From the NCBI GenBank assembly GCA_963714995.1, contig CAVQQP010000017.1:1-64000 (forward strand): a DNA stretch of 64,000 nt, read 5' to 3'. The position numbers and the translations under genes were made by a program. Each line of letters begins with the position of its first letter. The stretch's first letter is position 1. This document shows positions 25,729 through 33,064 of the stretch, piece after piece. This DNA is from Prado023 sp963714995. GTDB lineage: Bacteria; Actinomycetota; Actinomycetes; S36-B12; CAIYMF01. The notes under the pieces were generated by a model that did not search any database, was not told the origin of the DNA, and worked only from the letters and a program-made list of their open reading frames with translations.

Positions 25729-28593
25729 TCAGCTGCAGCCGCTGGTGCTGCCACATCCCTCGCAGACGTAGCAGGATCCAGCCGGGCGCATCTTCACCCC
25801 GCAGGTCATGCACAGCGGGGCGTCGGAGGCCTTGCCGTTGATCGCCTCCAGGAGCTCGGCGGAGGAGTGGACATCGCTGAGCGACTTGCCCCCTGCGACA
25901 TGACCGGCCGTCAACGGACCGGCGGGTGCCGTCGGCAGATCCTCGACGGGGACGGACTGGGCCAGGCCCTCGACATCGATCTCGAGCTGCGCGCCGCCGT
26001 AGGTGGCGGCGACCTGTGCCGCACGCTCCTCGGCGGTGAAGATGCCCAGCGCCTCACGGCTGTCGTAGTCGAGGTAGTCCAGGGCGAGACGTCGGAAGAT
26101 GTAGTCCACGATCGACTGCGCCATCCGGATGTCCGGGTCGTCGGTCATGCCCGACGGCTCGAAGCGCATGTTCACGAACTTGTTCACGAAGGCCTCGAGC
26201 GGGACGCCGTACTGCAGGGCGATCGACGTGGCGATCGAGAAGGCGTCCATCACGCCGGCCAGGGTCGAGCCCTGCTTGCCGAGCTTGAGGAACACCTCTC
26301 CCAGGCCGTCGTCGGGGTAGGAACCCGCGGTCATGTAGCCCTCGGCGCCGCCTACCGCGAAGGAGACGGTCCGGCTGGGCCGGGACTTGGGCAGGCGCTT
26401 GCGGATCGGGCGGTACTCCACCTCGACCGGGGTCACGTCCGCGTCGGCCTTCTTCGCCTTGGCATCGGAGAGGGGCTGACCCACCTTGCAGTTGTCGCGG
26501 TAGATGGCCAGTGCCTTGATGCCCATCTTCCAGGCCTGGAAGTAGATCTCCTCGACCTCCTCGACGGAGGCGGTCTCCGGCATGTTCACCGTCTTGGAGA
26601 TGGCACCGGACAGGAACGGCTGGCAGGCAGCCATCATGCGGACGTGGCCCATCGGCGTGATGGCGCGCTCCCCCATCGCACAGTCGAACACGGAGTAGTG
26701 CTCGCGCTTGAGCGCCGGCGCGTCGATGACGTGACCGTGCTCGGCGATGTACTCGATGATCGCCTCGATGGTCTCGCCGGTGTAGCCCAGGCGCACCAGC
26801 GCCCGCGGGATCACCTGGTTCACGATCTGCATCGAGCCGCCACCGACGAGCTTCTTGAACTTCACCAGGGAGAAATCGGGCTCGATGCCGGTCGTGTCGC
26901 AGTCCATCATGAAGCCGATGGTCCCGGTGGGTGCCAGGACCGAGGCCTGTGCGTTGCGCCAGCCGTGCACGGTGCCGATCTGGATGCCCTCCTGCCAGAC
27001 CTGCGAGGCCAGCTTGAGGATGTCGGCGTCCAGCGACGAGTGCGTGCGCTGGGCGTCCGTGGCAGCAGCGTGCTTGCGCATGACCCGGGTGTGTGCGTCC
27101 TTGTTCCGCGCGTAGCCCTCGTACGGGCCCACGACCGAGGCCAACTCAGCGGAGCGCTTGTACGCGGTGCCGGTCATCAGGCTGGTGATCGAGGCAGCGA
27201 GCGCCCGACCGCCATCGGAGTCATAGGCAAGGCCGGTGGCCATGAGCAGGGCTCCGAGGTTGGCGTAGCCGATGCCCAGCTGGCGGTACTTGCGGGTGGT
27301 GTCGCCGATCGCCTCGGTGGGGAAGTCGGCGAAGCAGATCGAGATGTCCATCGCGGTGATGATGAACTCGACCGCCTTCTTGAACAGCGGCGCGTCGAAG
27401 GTGTCGTCGTCCTTGAGGAACTTCAGCAGGTTCAGCGACGCCAGGTTGCACGACGAGTTGTCCAGGCTCATGTACTCCGAGCAGGGGTTGGATGCGGTGA
27501 TCCGCCCGCTCTCAGGGTTGGTGTGCCAGTCGTTGATGGTGTCGTCGTACTGGATCCCCGGGTCAGCGCAGGCCCAGGCGGCCTCAGCCATGGAACGGAA
27601 GAGCCTGTTGGCATCGACCGTCTCGATGACCTCGCCGGTCCCCCGCGCCACCAGCCCGAACTCGCGCTTCTCCTCGACGGCGCGCATGAACGCATCGGAG
27701 ACCCGGACCGAGTTGTTGGCGTTCTGGTACTGGACCGAGGTGATGTCCTTCCCGCCGAGGTCCATGTCGAAGCCCGCATCGCGCAGGACGCGGATCTTCT
27801 CCTCCTCGCGCACCTTGGTGGCGATGAACTCCTCGATGTCCGGGTGGTCGACGTCGAGGACGACCATCTTCGCGGCCCGTCGGGTGGCGCCGCCGGACTT
27901 GATGGTGCCCGCCGACGCGTCAGCCCCGCGCATGAACGAGACAGGACCGGAGGCGGTCCCCCCGCTGGAGAGCAGCTCCTTGCTCGAGCGGATGCGCGAC
28001 AGGTTCAGGCCCGCACCGGACCCACCCTTGAAGATCCATCCCTCCTCGCGGTACCAGTTCAGGATCGAGTCCATGGTGTCGTCGACCGACAGGATGAAGC
28101 AGGCGCTGACCTGCTGCGGGGAGGGCGTCCCCACGTTGAACCAGACCGGGGAGTTGAACGAGAAGACCTGGTGCAGCAGCATCCACGTGAGCTCGTGCTC
28201 GAAGATCTCGGCGTCGGCCTCCGTGGCGAAGTACCCGTGCTCGCGCCCCGCGCGACCGTAGGTCAGCACGACGCGGTCGATCAGCTGGCGCAGGCTGTGC
28301 TCGCGCTGCTCCGTCCCGACCGCACCGCGGAAGTACTTGGTGGTCACGATGGTGTAGGCGTTCACCGACCAGAAGTCCGGGAACTCCACCCCGCGCTGCT
28401 CGAACACCGTCTCGTTGGTCTTCCAGTTCGTCTGCACGACGTCCCGGCTCTCCCAGACGATGTCGTCGTAGGGGTGCACTCCCGGCGTGGTGAACACGCG
28501 CTCGAACCGGACGCTGGGCACCACGCGGGGCCGCCTCTCTGAGGGGGTACGGGTCTCGGCCGCCTTCTGGTTGTCCGACGATGCTCGGGTCAT
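25729..28593 (-). CDS. nrdJ: Vitamin B12-dependent (class II) ribonucleotide reductase
   Basis: A 954-residue adenosylcobalamin-dependent enzyme that reduces ribonucleotides to deoxyribonucleotides with or without oxygen. Active-site cysteines lie in QQVSACFILSVDD, and NPCSEYMSLDNSSCNLASLN carries the thiyl-radical NPCSE motif. The catalytic TGTIGFMMDCDTTGIEPD segment is intact. The C-terminal tail ends with the redox cysteines CMTCGVKMRPAG and CYVCEGCG that regenerate the active site. The frame is unbroken over nearly 3 kb, in contrast to many neighbours. nrdR lies 123 bases upstream on the same strand, the usual actinobacterial pair. That short gap has no room for a complete cobalamin riboswitch, and none is seen. 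Confidence 0.95.
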   Translation of the reverse strand: MTRASSDNQKAAETRTPSERRPRVVPSVRFERVFTTPGVHPYDDIVWESRDVVQTNWKTNETVFEQRGVEFPDFWSVNAYTIVTTKYFRGAVGTEQREHSLRQLIDRVVLTYGRAGREHGYFATEADAEIFEHELTWMLLHQVFSFNSPVWFNVGTPSPQQVSACFILSVDDTMDSILNWYREEGWIFKGGSGAGLNLSRIRSSKELLSSGGTASGPVSFMRGADASAGTIKSGGATRRAAKMVVLDVDHPDIEEFIATKVREEEKIRVLRDAGFDMDLGGKDITSVQYQNANNSVRVSDAFMRAVEEKREFGLVARGTGEVIETVDANRLFRSMAEAAWACADPGIQYDDTINDWHTNPESGRITASNPCSEYMSLDNSSCNLASLNLLKFLKDDDTFDAPLFKKAVEFIITAMDISICFADFPTEAIGDTTRKYRQLGIGYANLGALLMATGLAYDSDGGRALAASITSLMTGTAYKRSAELASVVGPYEGYARNKDAHTRVMRKHAAATDAQRTHSSLDADILKLASQVWQEGIQIGTVHGWRNAQASVLAPTGTIGFMMDCDTTGIEPDFSLVKFKKLVGGGSMQIVNQVIPRALVRLGYTGETIEAIIEYIAEHGHVIDAPALKREHYSVFDCAMGERAITPMGHVRMMAACQPFLSGAISKTVNMPETASVEEVEEIYFQAWKMGIKALAIYRDNCKVGQPLSDAKAKKADADVTPVEVEYRPIRKRLPKSRPSRTVSFAVGGAEGYMTAGSYPDDGLGEVFLKLGKQGSTLAGVMDAFSIATSIALQYGVPLEAFVNKFVNMRFEPSGMTDDPDIRMAQSIVDYIFRRLALDYLDYDSREALGIFTAEERAAQVAATYGGAQLEIDVEGLAQSVPVEDLPTAPAGPLTAGHVAGGKSLSDVHSSAELLEAINGKASDAPLCMTCGVKMRPAGSCYVCEGCGSTSGCS

Positions 28594-28716
28594 GCGCTCT
28601 CCTATGAGTCGGCCGCGGCTGCCCGCGGGGGTTCCCCGGTGACCCGGGTGGGTTGGACGTGCTGGTCAGTCAGGTGTGCTCCGGTGAGCCGGCTGCGGCG
28701 TACCGGGTGGGACGGG

Positions 28717-29205
28717 TCAGGTGGCCCCGGCGCGCAGGTCCACGGATCCGGGAGCGACGCCCGGGGCTGCTCGGAGCAGGGCGATCTCGGCCTCGAAGTC
28801 CGCCAGGGACTCGAAGGACCGATAGACGGAGGCGAAGCGCAGGTAGGCGACCTCGTCAAGGATGCGCAGCGGCCCCAGGATGGCCAGGCCGACGTCGTGG
28901 GAGGCGATGGCCGCCTGGCCGGACGCCCTGAGGCCGTCCTCCACCTGCTGCGCCAGCAGGGCCAGGTCATCCTCGCTCACCGGGCGGCCCTGGCATGCCT
29001 TGCGCACGCCGGAGACCACCTTGTCCCTGCTGAACGGCTCGACCACCCCGGACCGCTTGACGACGAGCATGCTCATCGTCTCGACCGTGGTGAAGCGCTG
29101 GCTGCACGACGGGCAGAGCCGGCGCCGACGGATCGCGGTGCCGTCCTCGGTGGAGCGCGAATCCACGACGCGGGTCTCGACGGAGCGGCAGAACGGGCAG
29201 TACAT
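28717..29205 (-). CDS. nrdR: Transcriptional repressor NrdR
   Basis: A 162-residue nucleotide-sensing repressor of ribonucleotide reductase genes. The N-terminal zinc ribbon is MYCPFCRSVETRVVDSR followed by LCPSCSQRFTTVE, giving four cysteines. The ATP-cone domain follows (VVKRSGVVEPFSRDKVVSGV, then KACQGRPVSEDD). It binds ATP/dATP and blocks nrd promoters when dNTPs are sufficient. The ATG has GGAGGTGA upstream. It stands directly upstream of nrdJ, so the two are likely coexpressed. Confidence 0.95.
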   Translation of the reverse strand: MYCPFCRSVETRVVDSRSTEDGTAIRRRRLCPSCSQRFTTVETMSMLVVKRSGVVEPFSRDKVVSGVRKACQGRPVSEDDLALLAQQVEDGLRASGQAAIASHDVGLAILGPLRILDEVAYLRFASVYRSFESLADFEAEIALLRAAPGVAPGSVDLRAGAT

Positions 29206-29257
29206 GGGTCACCTCCAGTCGTGTCGACGGCGTTCGCAGCGGGCGGACCGGCCACCA

Positions 29258-29338
29258 CCTGGGGATCACCCTGGGGATTACCTGTCCAGAACCTGTGGAC
29301 GGTCAACCACAACCTGTGGATGACTTACACCGGTGTAA
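29258..29338 (-). promoter_or_regulatory. Repeat-rich control region upstream of nrdR
   Basis: On the plus strand the motif CCTG[GT]GGA[TC] occurs four times, beginning at 29258, 29270, 29292 and 29313. It is followed by a perfect 14-base palindrome, TTACACCGGTGTAA, at 29325-29338. The last two repeats resemble the DnaA box complement TGTGGA[TC]AA with mismatches. The region lies 53-133 bases before nrdR and probably holds its promoter and operator. I could not recognise a clear NrdR-box pair, so the binding factor is open. Confidence 0.45.
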
Positions 29339-29411
29339 CTACTAGATGTGGGAACCGTAGACCCTGGACGTCAAGGACGCAAGCATTCCGGAGGAAAACC
29401 TCGCCGCGCGC

Positions 29412-29780
29412 TCAGAACCCGCTGGGAACGAGCAGCACCTGACCGGGCTGGATGAGGTTGGAGCGCATCCCGTTGAGCTCACGGATGCGGGTGACGACCT
29501 CACGTGGGTCTGCATCAGGCGCGGTCCGCACGGCGATCCCCCACAGCGAGTCGCCCGACTCGACGACGACGCTCTGGGTGCTCACCTGCGACGGCGTCGG
29601 CGTGTCGGCAGCCAGGGCGCGGCCCGTGCCGACGACGTCAGCCACGCTTGCGGCGAGCAGGAGGAGCAGCGTGATCAGGGCGGTGGTGCGGGCCAGGCGC
29701 CCGCGCCGGGTGAGCCGCAACTCATGGGCTGACCCTGACGCGGTGGGGACCCAGACTGCGGTGGCTCCATACGTGGACAT
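29412..29780 (-). CDS. LysM-domain membrane protein, candidate SOS cell-division suppressor
   Basis: A 122-residue protein. A cytosolic N-terminus is followed by one transmembrane segment (TALITLLLLLAASVADVVG, about residues 34-52). An extracytoplasmic LysM peptidoglycan-binding domain comes next: VVESGDSLWGIAVRTAPDAD through SNLIQPGQVLLVPSGF at the very end. It is divergent from lexA and shares its LexA-box-containing control region. Proteins of the same architecture in the same place are known as damage-induced division inhibitors or wall-associated proteins in actinobacteria (Rv2719c/ChiZ of Mycobacterium, DivS of Corynebacterium). I infer the same role here. The ATG has GGAGGTCG upstream. 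Confidence 0.82.
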   Translation of the reverse strand: MSTYGATAVWVPTASGSAHELRLTRRGRLARTTALITLLLLLAASVADVVGTGRALAADTPTPSQVSTQSVVVESGDSLWGIAVRTAPDADPREVVTRIRELNGMRSNLIQPGQVLLVPSGF

Positions 29781-29793
29781 CGCGACCTCCTCG

Positions 29794-29809
29794 TCGAACT
29801 GATGTTCTA
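29794..29809. promoter_or_regulatory. LexA box 1 (LysM/lexA intergenic)
   Basis: TCGAACTGATGTTCTA matches the actinobacterial SOS box TCGAAC-N4-GTTCGA at all but one position. It lies 14 bases before the LysM start codon and would repress that gene. A weaker half-matching site, TCGAACACCTGTGCTA, abuts it at 29810-29825. Confidence 0.8.
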
Positions 29810-29861
29810 TCGAACACCTGTGCTAGTTGTACCACCCGGGACCGACACGCTCAAGTCCCAA

Positions 29862-29877
29862 TCGAACAAATGTTTGA
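29862..29877. promoter_or_regulatory. LexA box 2 (lexA promoter)
   Basis: TCGAACAAATGTTTGA matches TCGAAC-N4-GTTCGA with one mismatch. It overlaps the proposed -35 element of the lexA promoter, consistent with autorepression. Confidence 0.82.
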
Positions 29878-29902
29878 ACAATCCTCGCGTCGGCGGTAGC
29901 GT
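29874..29902 (+). promoter_or_regulatory. Likely lexA promoter
   Basis: TTGAAC (29874-29879) and TAGCGT (29897-29902) are separated by 17 bases, a good fit to a housekeeping promoter of GC-rich actinobacteria. The -35 box overlaps LexA box 2. Transcription would start about 95 bases before the lexA ATG. Confidence 0.55.
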
Positions 29903-30005
29903 TGCCTGCAGGTGGTCAGCGATCGACCGCCTGGAGACAAGGCTCGCGCAGGGGTCTGACAACGCCATGTCGGACGGCTCACGAGGGACCGAACTGGAGG
30001 GCACC

Positions 30006-30677
30006 ATGGCCACGATCCACCCACTCCCCGACTCGTCCGAGGACCACGTCGGACTCACGCTGCGACAGCGGCGGGTCCTCGAGGTCATCCGTGAGTCCGT
30101 CGAGTCCCGCGGCTACCCACCCAGCGTTCGGGAGATCGGCGAGTCCGTGGGGTTGAACTCCCCCTCGAGCGTCGCCCACCAGCTGAAGGTGCTCGAGGCG
30201 AAGGGCTACCTGCGCCGGGACCCGAACCGGCCACGGGCCATGGAGGTCCTGGACCCGTACGGCCATGCCGTCGACCCGACCGACAGCGGCGAGGCTCGCC
30301 CCGATGCGGTGTTCGTGCCCGTCGTGGGACACATCGCCGCCGGCGGCCCGATCCTGGCCGAGCAGGTCGTGGAGACGGTCTTCCCGCTGCCTCGGGAGCT
30401 CGTCGGGGACGGCGACCTGTTCCTCCTGAGGGTCAAGGGGGATTCGATGATCGACGCAGCGATCTGCGACGGGGACTACGTGGTCATCCGCGCGGGCCAG
30501 ACCGCGGAGAACGGTGCGATCGTCGCCGCCCTGCTCGAGGACGAGGCGACCGTCAAGACCCTCAAGCAGCGCGACGGACACACCTGGTTGATGCCGCACA
30601 ACCCGGCCTACGAGCCGATCGATGGGGACCGCGCGGTCATCATGGGCACGGTCGTGGCCGTTCTCCGTCGGGTCTGA
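30006..30677 (+). CDS. lexA: SOS repressor LexA
   Basis: A 223-residue repressor and self-cleaving protease. The N-terminal winged helix is LTLRQRRVLEVIRESVESRG, then YPPSVREIGESVGLNSPSSV. The cleavage site Ala-Gly lies in VVGHIAAGGPIL; the catalytic Ser is in VKGDSMIDAAI and the Lys in EATVKTL. RecA filaments trigger its self-cleavage after DNA damage, releasing genes with LexA boxes. In this window those are lexA itself, the LysM gene and recA. The ATG at 30006 has GGAGGG upstream and gives the usual short N-terminus; in-frame codons further upstream overlap the control region. Confidence 0.95.
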   Translation: MATIHPLPDSSEDHVGLTLRQRRVLEVIRESVESRGYPPSVREIGESVGLNSPSSVAHQLKVLEAKGYLRRDPNRPRAMEVLDPYGHAVDPTDSGEARPDAVFVPVVGHIAAGGPILAEQVVETVFPLPRELVGDGDLFLLRVKGDSMIDAAICDGDYVVIRAGQTAENGAIVAALLEDEATVKTLKQRDGHTWLMPHNPAYEPIDGDRAVIMGTVVAVLRRV

Positions 30678-30727
30678 GGGCGCCGCAGGACGGCCACCGG
30701 ACTCGCCACTGCCCTAGTCTTCGAGAC

Positions 30728-32107
30728 GTGCCAGAGACGCCGAAGCTCGACCCGGCCGCGCGAGCCCTGATCGGTTCGGAGGCCCGGCGCGCCCAGCCTC
30801 GGCAGGCGCTGTCCGAGTGGGTGCCCCCGGCGGACCGTCCCGATCCTGTCGACATGCTGGTCGCCCAGGGCAGCACTCGGATCGCCAGCCTGGTCCCGAT
30901 CAGGCATGGTCGGATGAGCACGTCACCCTTCGCCTTCTACCGAGGGTCCGCGGTCGTCATGGCTTCCGACCTGGCCAGCCAGCCGAACACAGGTCTGACC
31001 GTGCAGCTGTGCGGCGATGCGCACATCGCGAACTTCGGGATGTTCGCCTCCCCGGAGCGCACCCTGCTGTTCGACCTGAACGACTTCGACGAGACCCACC
31101 CCGGGCCCTTCGAGTGGGACGTCAAGCGGCTGGCTGCCTCCGCCGTGCTCACGGCTCGGTCGAACGGATGGCGCACATCCGCGCAGCGAGCCATGGCACG
31201 CACCTCGGCGCAGGCCTACCGGGAGGCCATGCGCGCCTTCGCCGGCATGGGCACCTTGGACGTCTGGTACTCGCGCCTCGACGTCTCGGACATCGGACGG
31301 CTGGCCATCAGCATGCCGCCGGAATCGGCGCTGGCCCGCGTCGAGCGCTCGATCGAGGGCGCGCGACGCCGGACCAACCTGCAGGCCATGGGGAAGCTGA
31401 CGACCGTCGTCGACGGTCAGCGACAGTTCGTCGAGGACCCGCCGCTGCTCATGCGCGTGGGTGCCGAGCACGCTGAGCTCCTGGGCATGGACGCCATGCA
31501 GGCCTATCGCCGCACCCTGGTCTCCGATCGGGCCACGCTGCTCGACCAGTTCCACGTGGTCGATGTGGCCCGCAAGGTGGTCGGGGTCGGCAGTGTGGGC
31601 ACCCGCTGCTACGTGCTGCTCATGCAGGGCGTGGACGGCGGCGACCCCCTGGTGCTGCAGTTCAAGGAAGCCACCTCCTCGGTCCTCGAGCCCTACACGC
31701 AGGCCAGCGAGTTCGACCACCACGGTGCCCGGGTGGTAGCCGGGCAGCGGCTGATGCAGGCTGCGTCGGACATCTTCATCGGCTGGACCTCGGCCACGGA
31801 CGCGCAGAACGTCGTGCACGACTCCTACGTCCGGCAGCTGCGTGACATGAAGTTCTCCCCGGACCTGTCGGCCCTGGATGAGGGCAGCCTCGAGATGTAC
31901 CTGCATGCCTGCGGCTGGACGCTGGCCCGGGCACACGCCCGATCCGGAGATCGGCTGGCGATCGCCGCCTACCTCGGGCGCAGCGCCAAGTTCGACGATG
32001 CCATCAGCACCTGGGCCATGGGGTACGCCGATCAGGCGGAGGCTGATCACGCGGCGATGGTGCACGCGATCCGGATGGCCCAGCTCCCGGCCATCACCGG
32101 CGTGTGA
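30728..32107 (+). CDS. DUF2252 domain-containing protein
   Basis: A 459-residue protein. Family landmarks: SPFAFYRGSAVVMASDLA, LCGDAHIANFGMFASPERTL, FDLNDFDETHPGPFEWDVKR and QFKEATSSVLEPYTQASEF. DUF2252 has a protein-kinase-like (APH/HSK2-related) fold. The H-x-x-N-F-G and D-L-N-D-F-D motifs resemble a catalytic loop and a metal-binding site. The family is widespread in actinobacteria and not biochemically defined to my knowledge. It starts 50 bases after lexA on the same strand; readthrough from the SOS promoter is possible but no LexA box precedes it. Confidence 0.87.
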   Translation: MPETPKLDPAARALIGSEARRAQPRQALSEWVPPADRPDPVDMLVAQGSTRIASLVPIRHGRMSTSPFAFYRGSAVVMASDLASQPNTGLTVQLCGDAHIANFGMFASPERTLLFDLNDFDETHPGPFEWDVKRLAASAVLTARSNGWRTSAQRAMARTSAQAYREAMRAFAGMGTLDVWYSRLDVSDIGRLAISMPPESALARVERSIEGARRRTNLQAMGKLTTVVDGQRQFVEDPPLLMRVGAEHAELLGMDAMQAYRRTLVSDRATLLDQFHVVDVARKVVGVGSVGTRCYVLLMQGVDGGDPLVLQFKEATSSVLEPYTQASEFDHHGARVVAGQRLMQAASDIFIGWTSATDAQNVVHDSYVRQLRDMKFSPDLSALDEGSLEMYLHACGWTLARAHARSGDRLAIAAYLGRSAKFDDAISTWAMGYADQAEADHAAMVHAIRMAQLPAITGV

Positions 32108-32143
32108 TCCCCGGCGCGAACGTGGACCTCGCCGTCGGCTGAG

Positions 32144-32160
32144 AAACCCCCAGGGGTATT
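32144..32160. promoter_or_regulatory. C/G-tract dyad upstream of peroxiredoxin
   Basis: AAACCCCCAGGGGTATT contains the dyad ACCCC-N2-GGGGT and resembles operators of CsoR/CstR-family regulators (ATACCCC...GGGGTAT type), with one imperfect arm. It lies 111 bases before the peroxiredoxin start. No csoR-like gene is in the window, so this is only a suggestion. Confidence 0.25.
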
Positions 32161-32270
32161 CCGGGAGCCTGCCCCCGTGGGGCTCGGGTGTCGGCCCGCT
32201 CGTAGGCTCGAGGTGCCGTCCGCCGCCGGAACCCACCGGACGGGCAGGCACGTCGCGCTGAGGAGCCGCT

Positions 32271-32996
32271 ATGACCGAGACCATGATTCCCACCGCCCCC
32301 TCGATGCCGCGCATCGGGGACCAGGCCCCCGCCTTCACGGCACACACGACCCAGGGCGACATCACGTTCCCGGCGGACTACGCGGGCCGCTGGGTGATCC
32401 TGTTCAGCCATCCTGCGGACTTCACCCCGGTGTGCACCACGGAGTTCATGACCTTCGCCTCGCTGGAGGACAAGTTCGCCGAGCTCAACACCGCGCTGGT
32501 CGGGTTGTCCGTCGACGGCCTGTACAGCCATATCGCCTGGTTGCGCCGGATCAAGGAGACGATCGAGTTCCGCGGGATGTCCGACATCGAGGTGACGTTC
32601 CCGCTCATCGAGGACATCACCATGAACGTGGCTCGCGCCTACGGCATGATCATGCCCGGGGAGGACTCCACCAAGGCGGTTCGCGCGGTCTTCGTGATCG
32701 ACCCGAAGGGCGTCATCCGCACGATCATCTACTACCCGCTGAGCCTCGGGCGCAACTTCGACGAGCTGCTCCGCGTCGTGACTGCCCTGCAGACAGCCGA
32801 CGCCTTCTCCGTTGCCACCCCGGCCGACTGGCGCCCCGGTGATCCGGTGATCGTGCCGCCGGCCGGGTCGTGTGGTGTGGCCAAGGACCGCATGGACGGC
32901 CACGAGGAGGGCGTCACGTGCGTGGACTGGTTCTTCTGCACCAAGGAGATCTCCGCCGAGGCGATCGACGAGGCGATCCGCCAGCCGAACCGCTGA
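32271..32996 (+). CDS. Peroxiredoxin of the Prx6 / archaeal-type class
   Basis: A 241-residue thiol peroxidase that reduces H2O2 and organic peroxides. The peroxidatic cysteine is in FSHPADFTPVCTTEFMTF (P-x3-T-x2-C, near residue 55), with the conserved Arg in the later RAVFVIDPKGVIRTI region. The long C-terminal arm RNFDELLRVVTALQTAD and the ending VTCVDWFFCTKEI carry two extra cysteines six residues apart. This C-x5-C tail is familiar from thermophilic archaeal peroxiredoxins and some bacteria. The ATG start has GAGGAG upstream. It is monocistronic, with a strong hairpin downstream. Confidence 0.9.
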   Translation: MTETMIPTAPSMPRIGDQAPAFTAHTTQGDITFPADYAGRWVILFSHPADFTPVCTTEFMTFASLEDKFAELNTALVGLSVDGLYSHIAWLRRIKETIEFRGMSDIEVTFPLIEDITMNVARAYGMIMPGEDSTKAVRAVFVIDPKGVIRTIIYYPLSLGRNFDELLRVVTALQTADAFSVATPADWRPGDPVIVPPAGSCGVAKDRMDGHEEGVTCVDWFFCTKEISAEAIDEAIRQPNR

Positions 32997-33017
32997 GCCT
33001 GGCGCGCTGATCGGACC

Positions 33018-33064
33018 CTGAGCGGGCCGCCGCCCCCCGGTGCACGGGGGTGGGGCCCGCTCAG
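33018..33064. terminator. Terminator between peroxiredoxin and dinG
   Basis: CTGAGCGGGCC and GGCCCGCTCAG form a perfect 11-bp stem that closes a further C/G-rich hairpin (CCCCCCGG/CGGGGGTGGGG region). It sits between the two convergent genes and overlaps the dinG stop codon, and so can act on both strands. Confidence 0.75.

Noticed and set aside
25714..28542. A 942-codon open frame on the plus strand opposite nrdJ
   Set aside because: It mirrors nrdJ exactly, has the Asp/Gly/Val/Arg/His-rich composition typical of antisense frames in GC-rich DNA, and shows no known domain.
28594..28716. Cobalamin riboswitch before the B12-dependent nrdJ
   Set aside because: Only 123 bases are available, and the conserved B12-box pattern is not seen.
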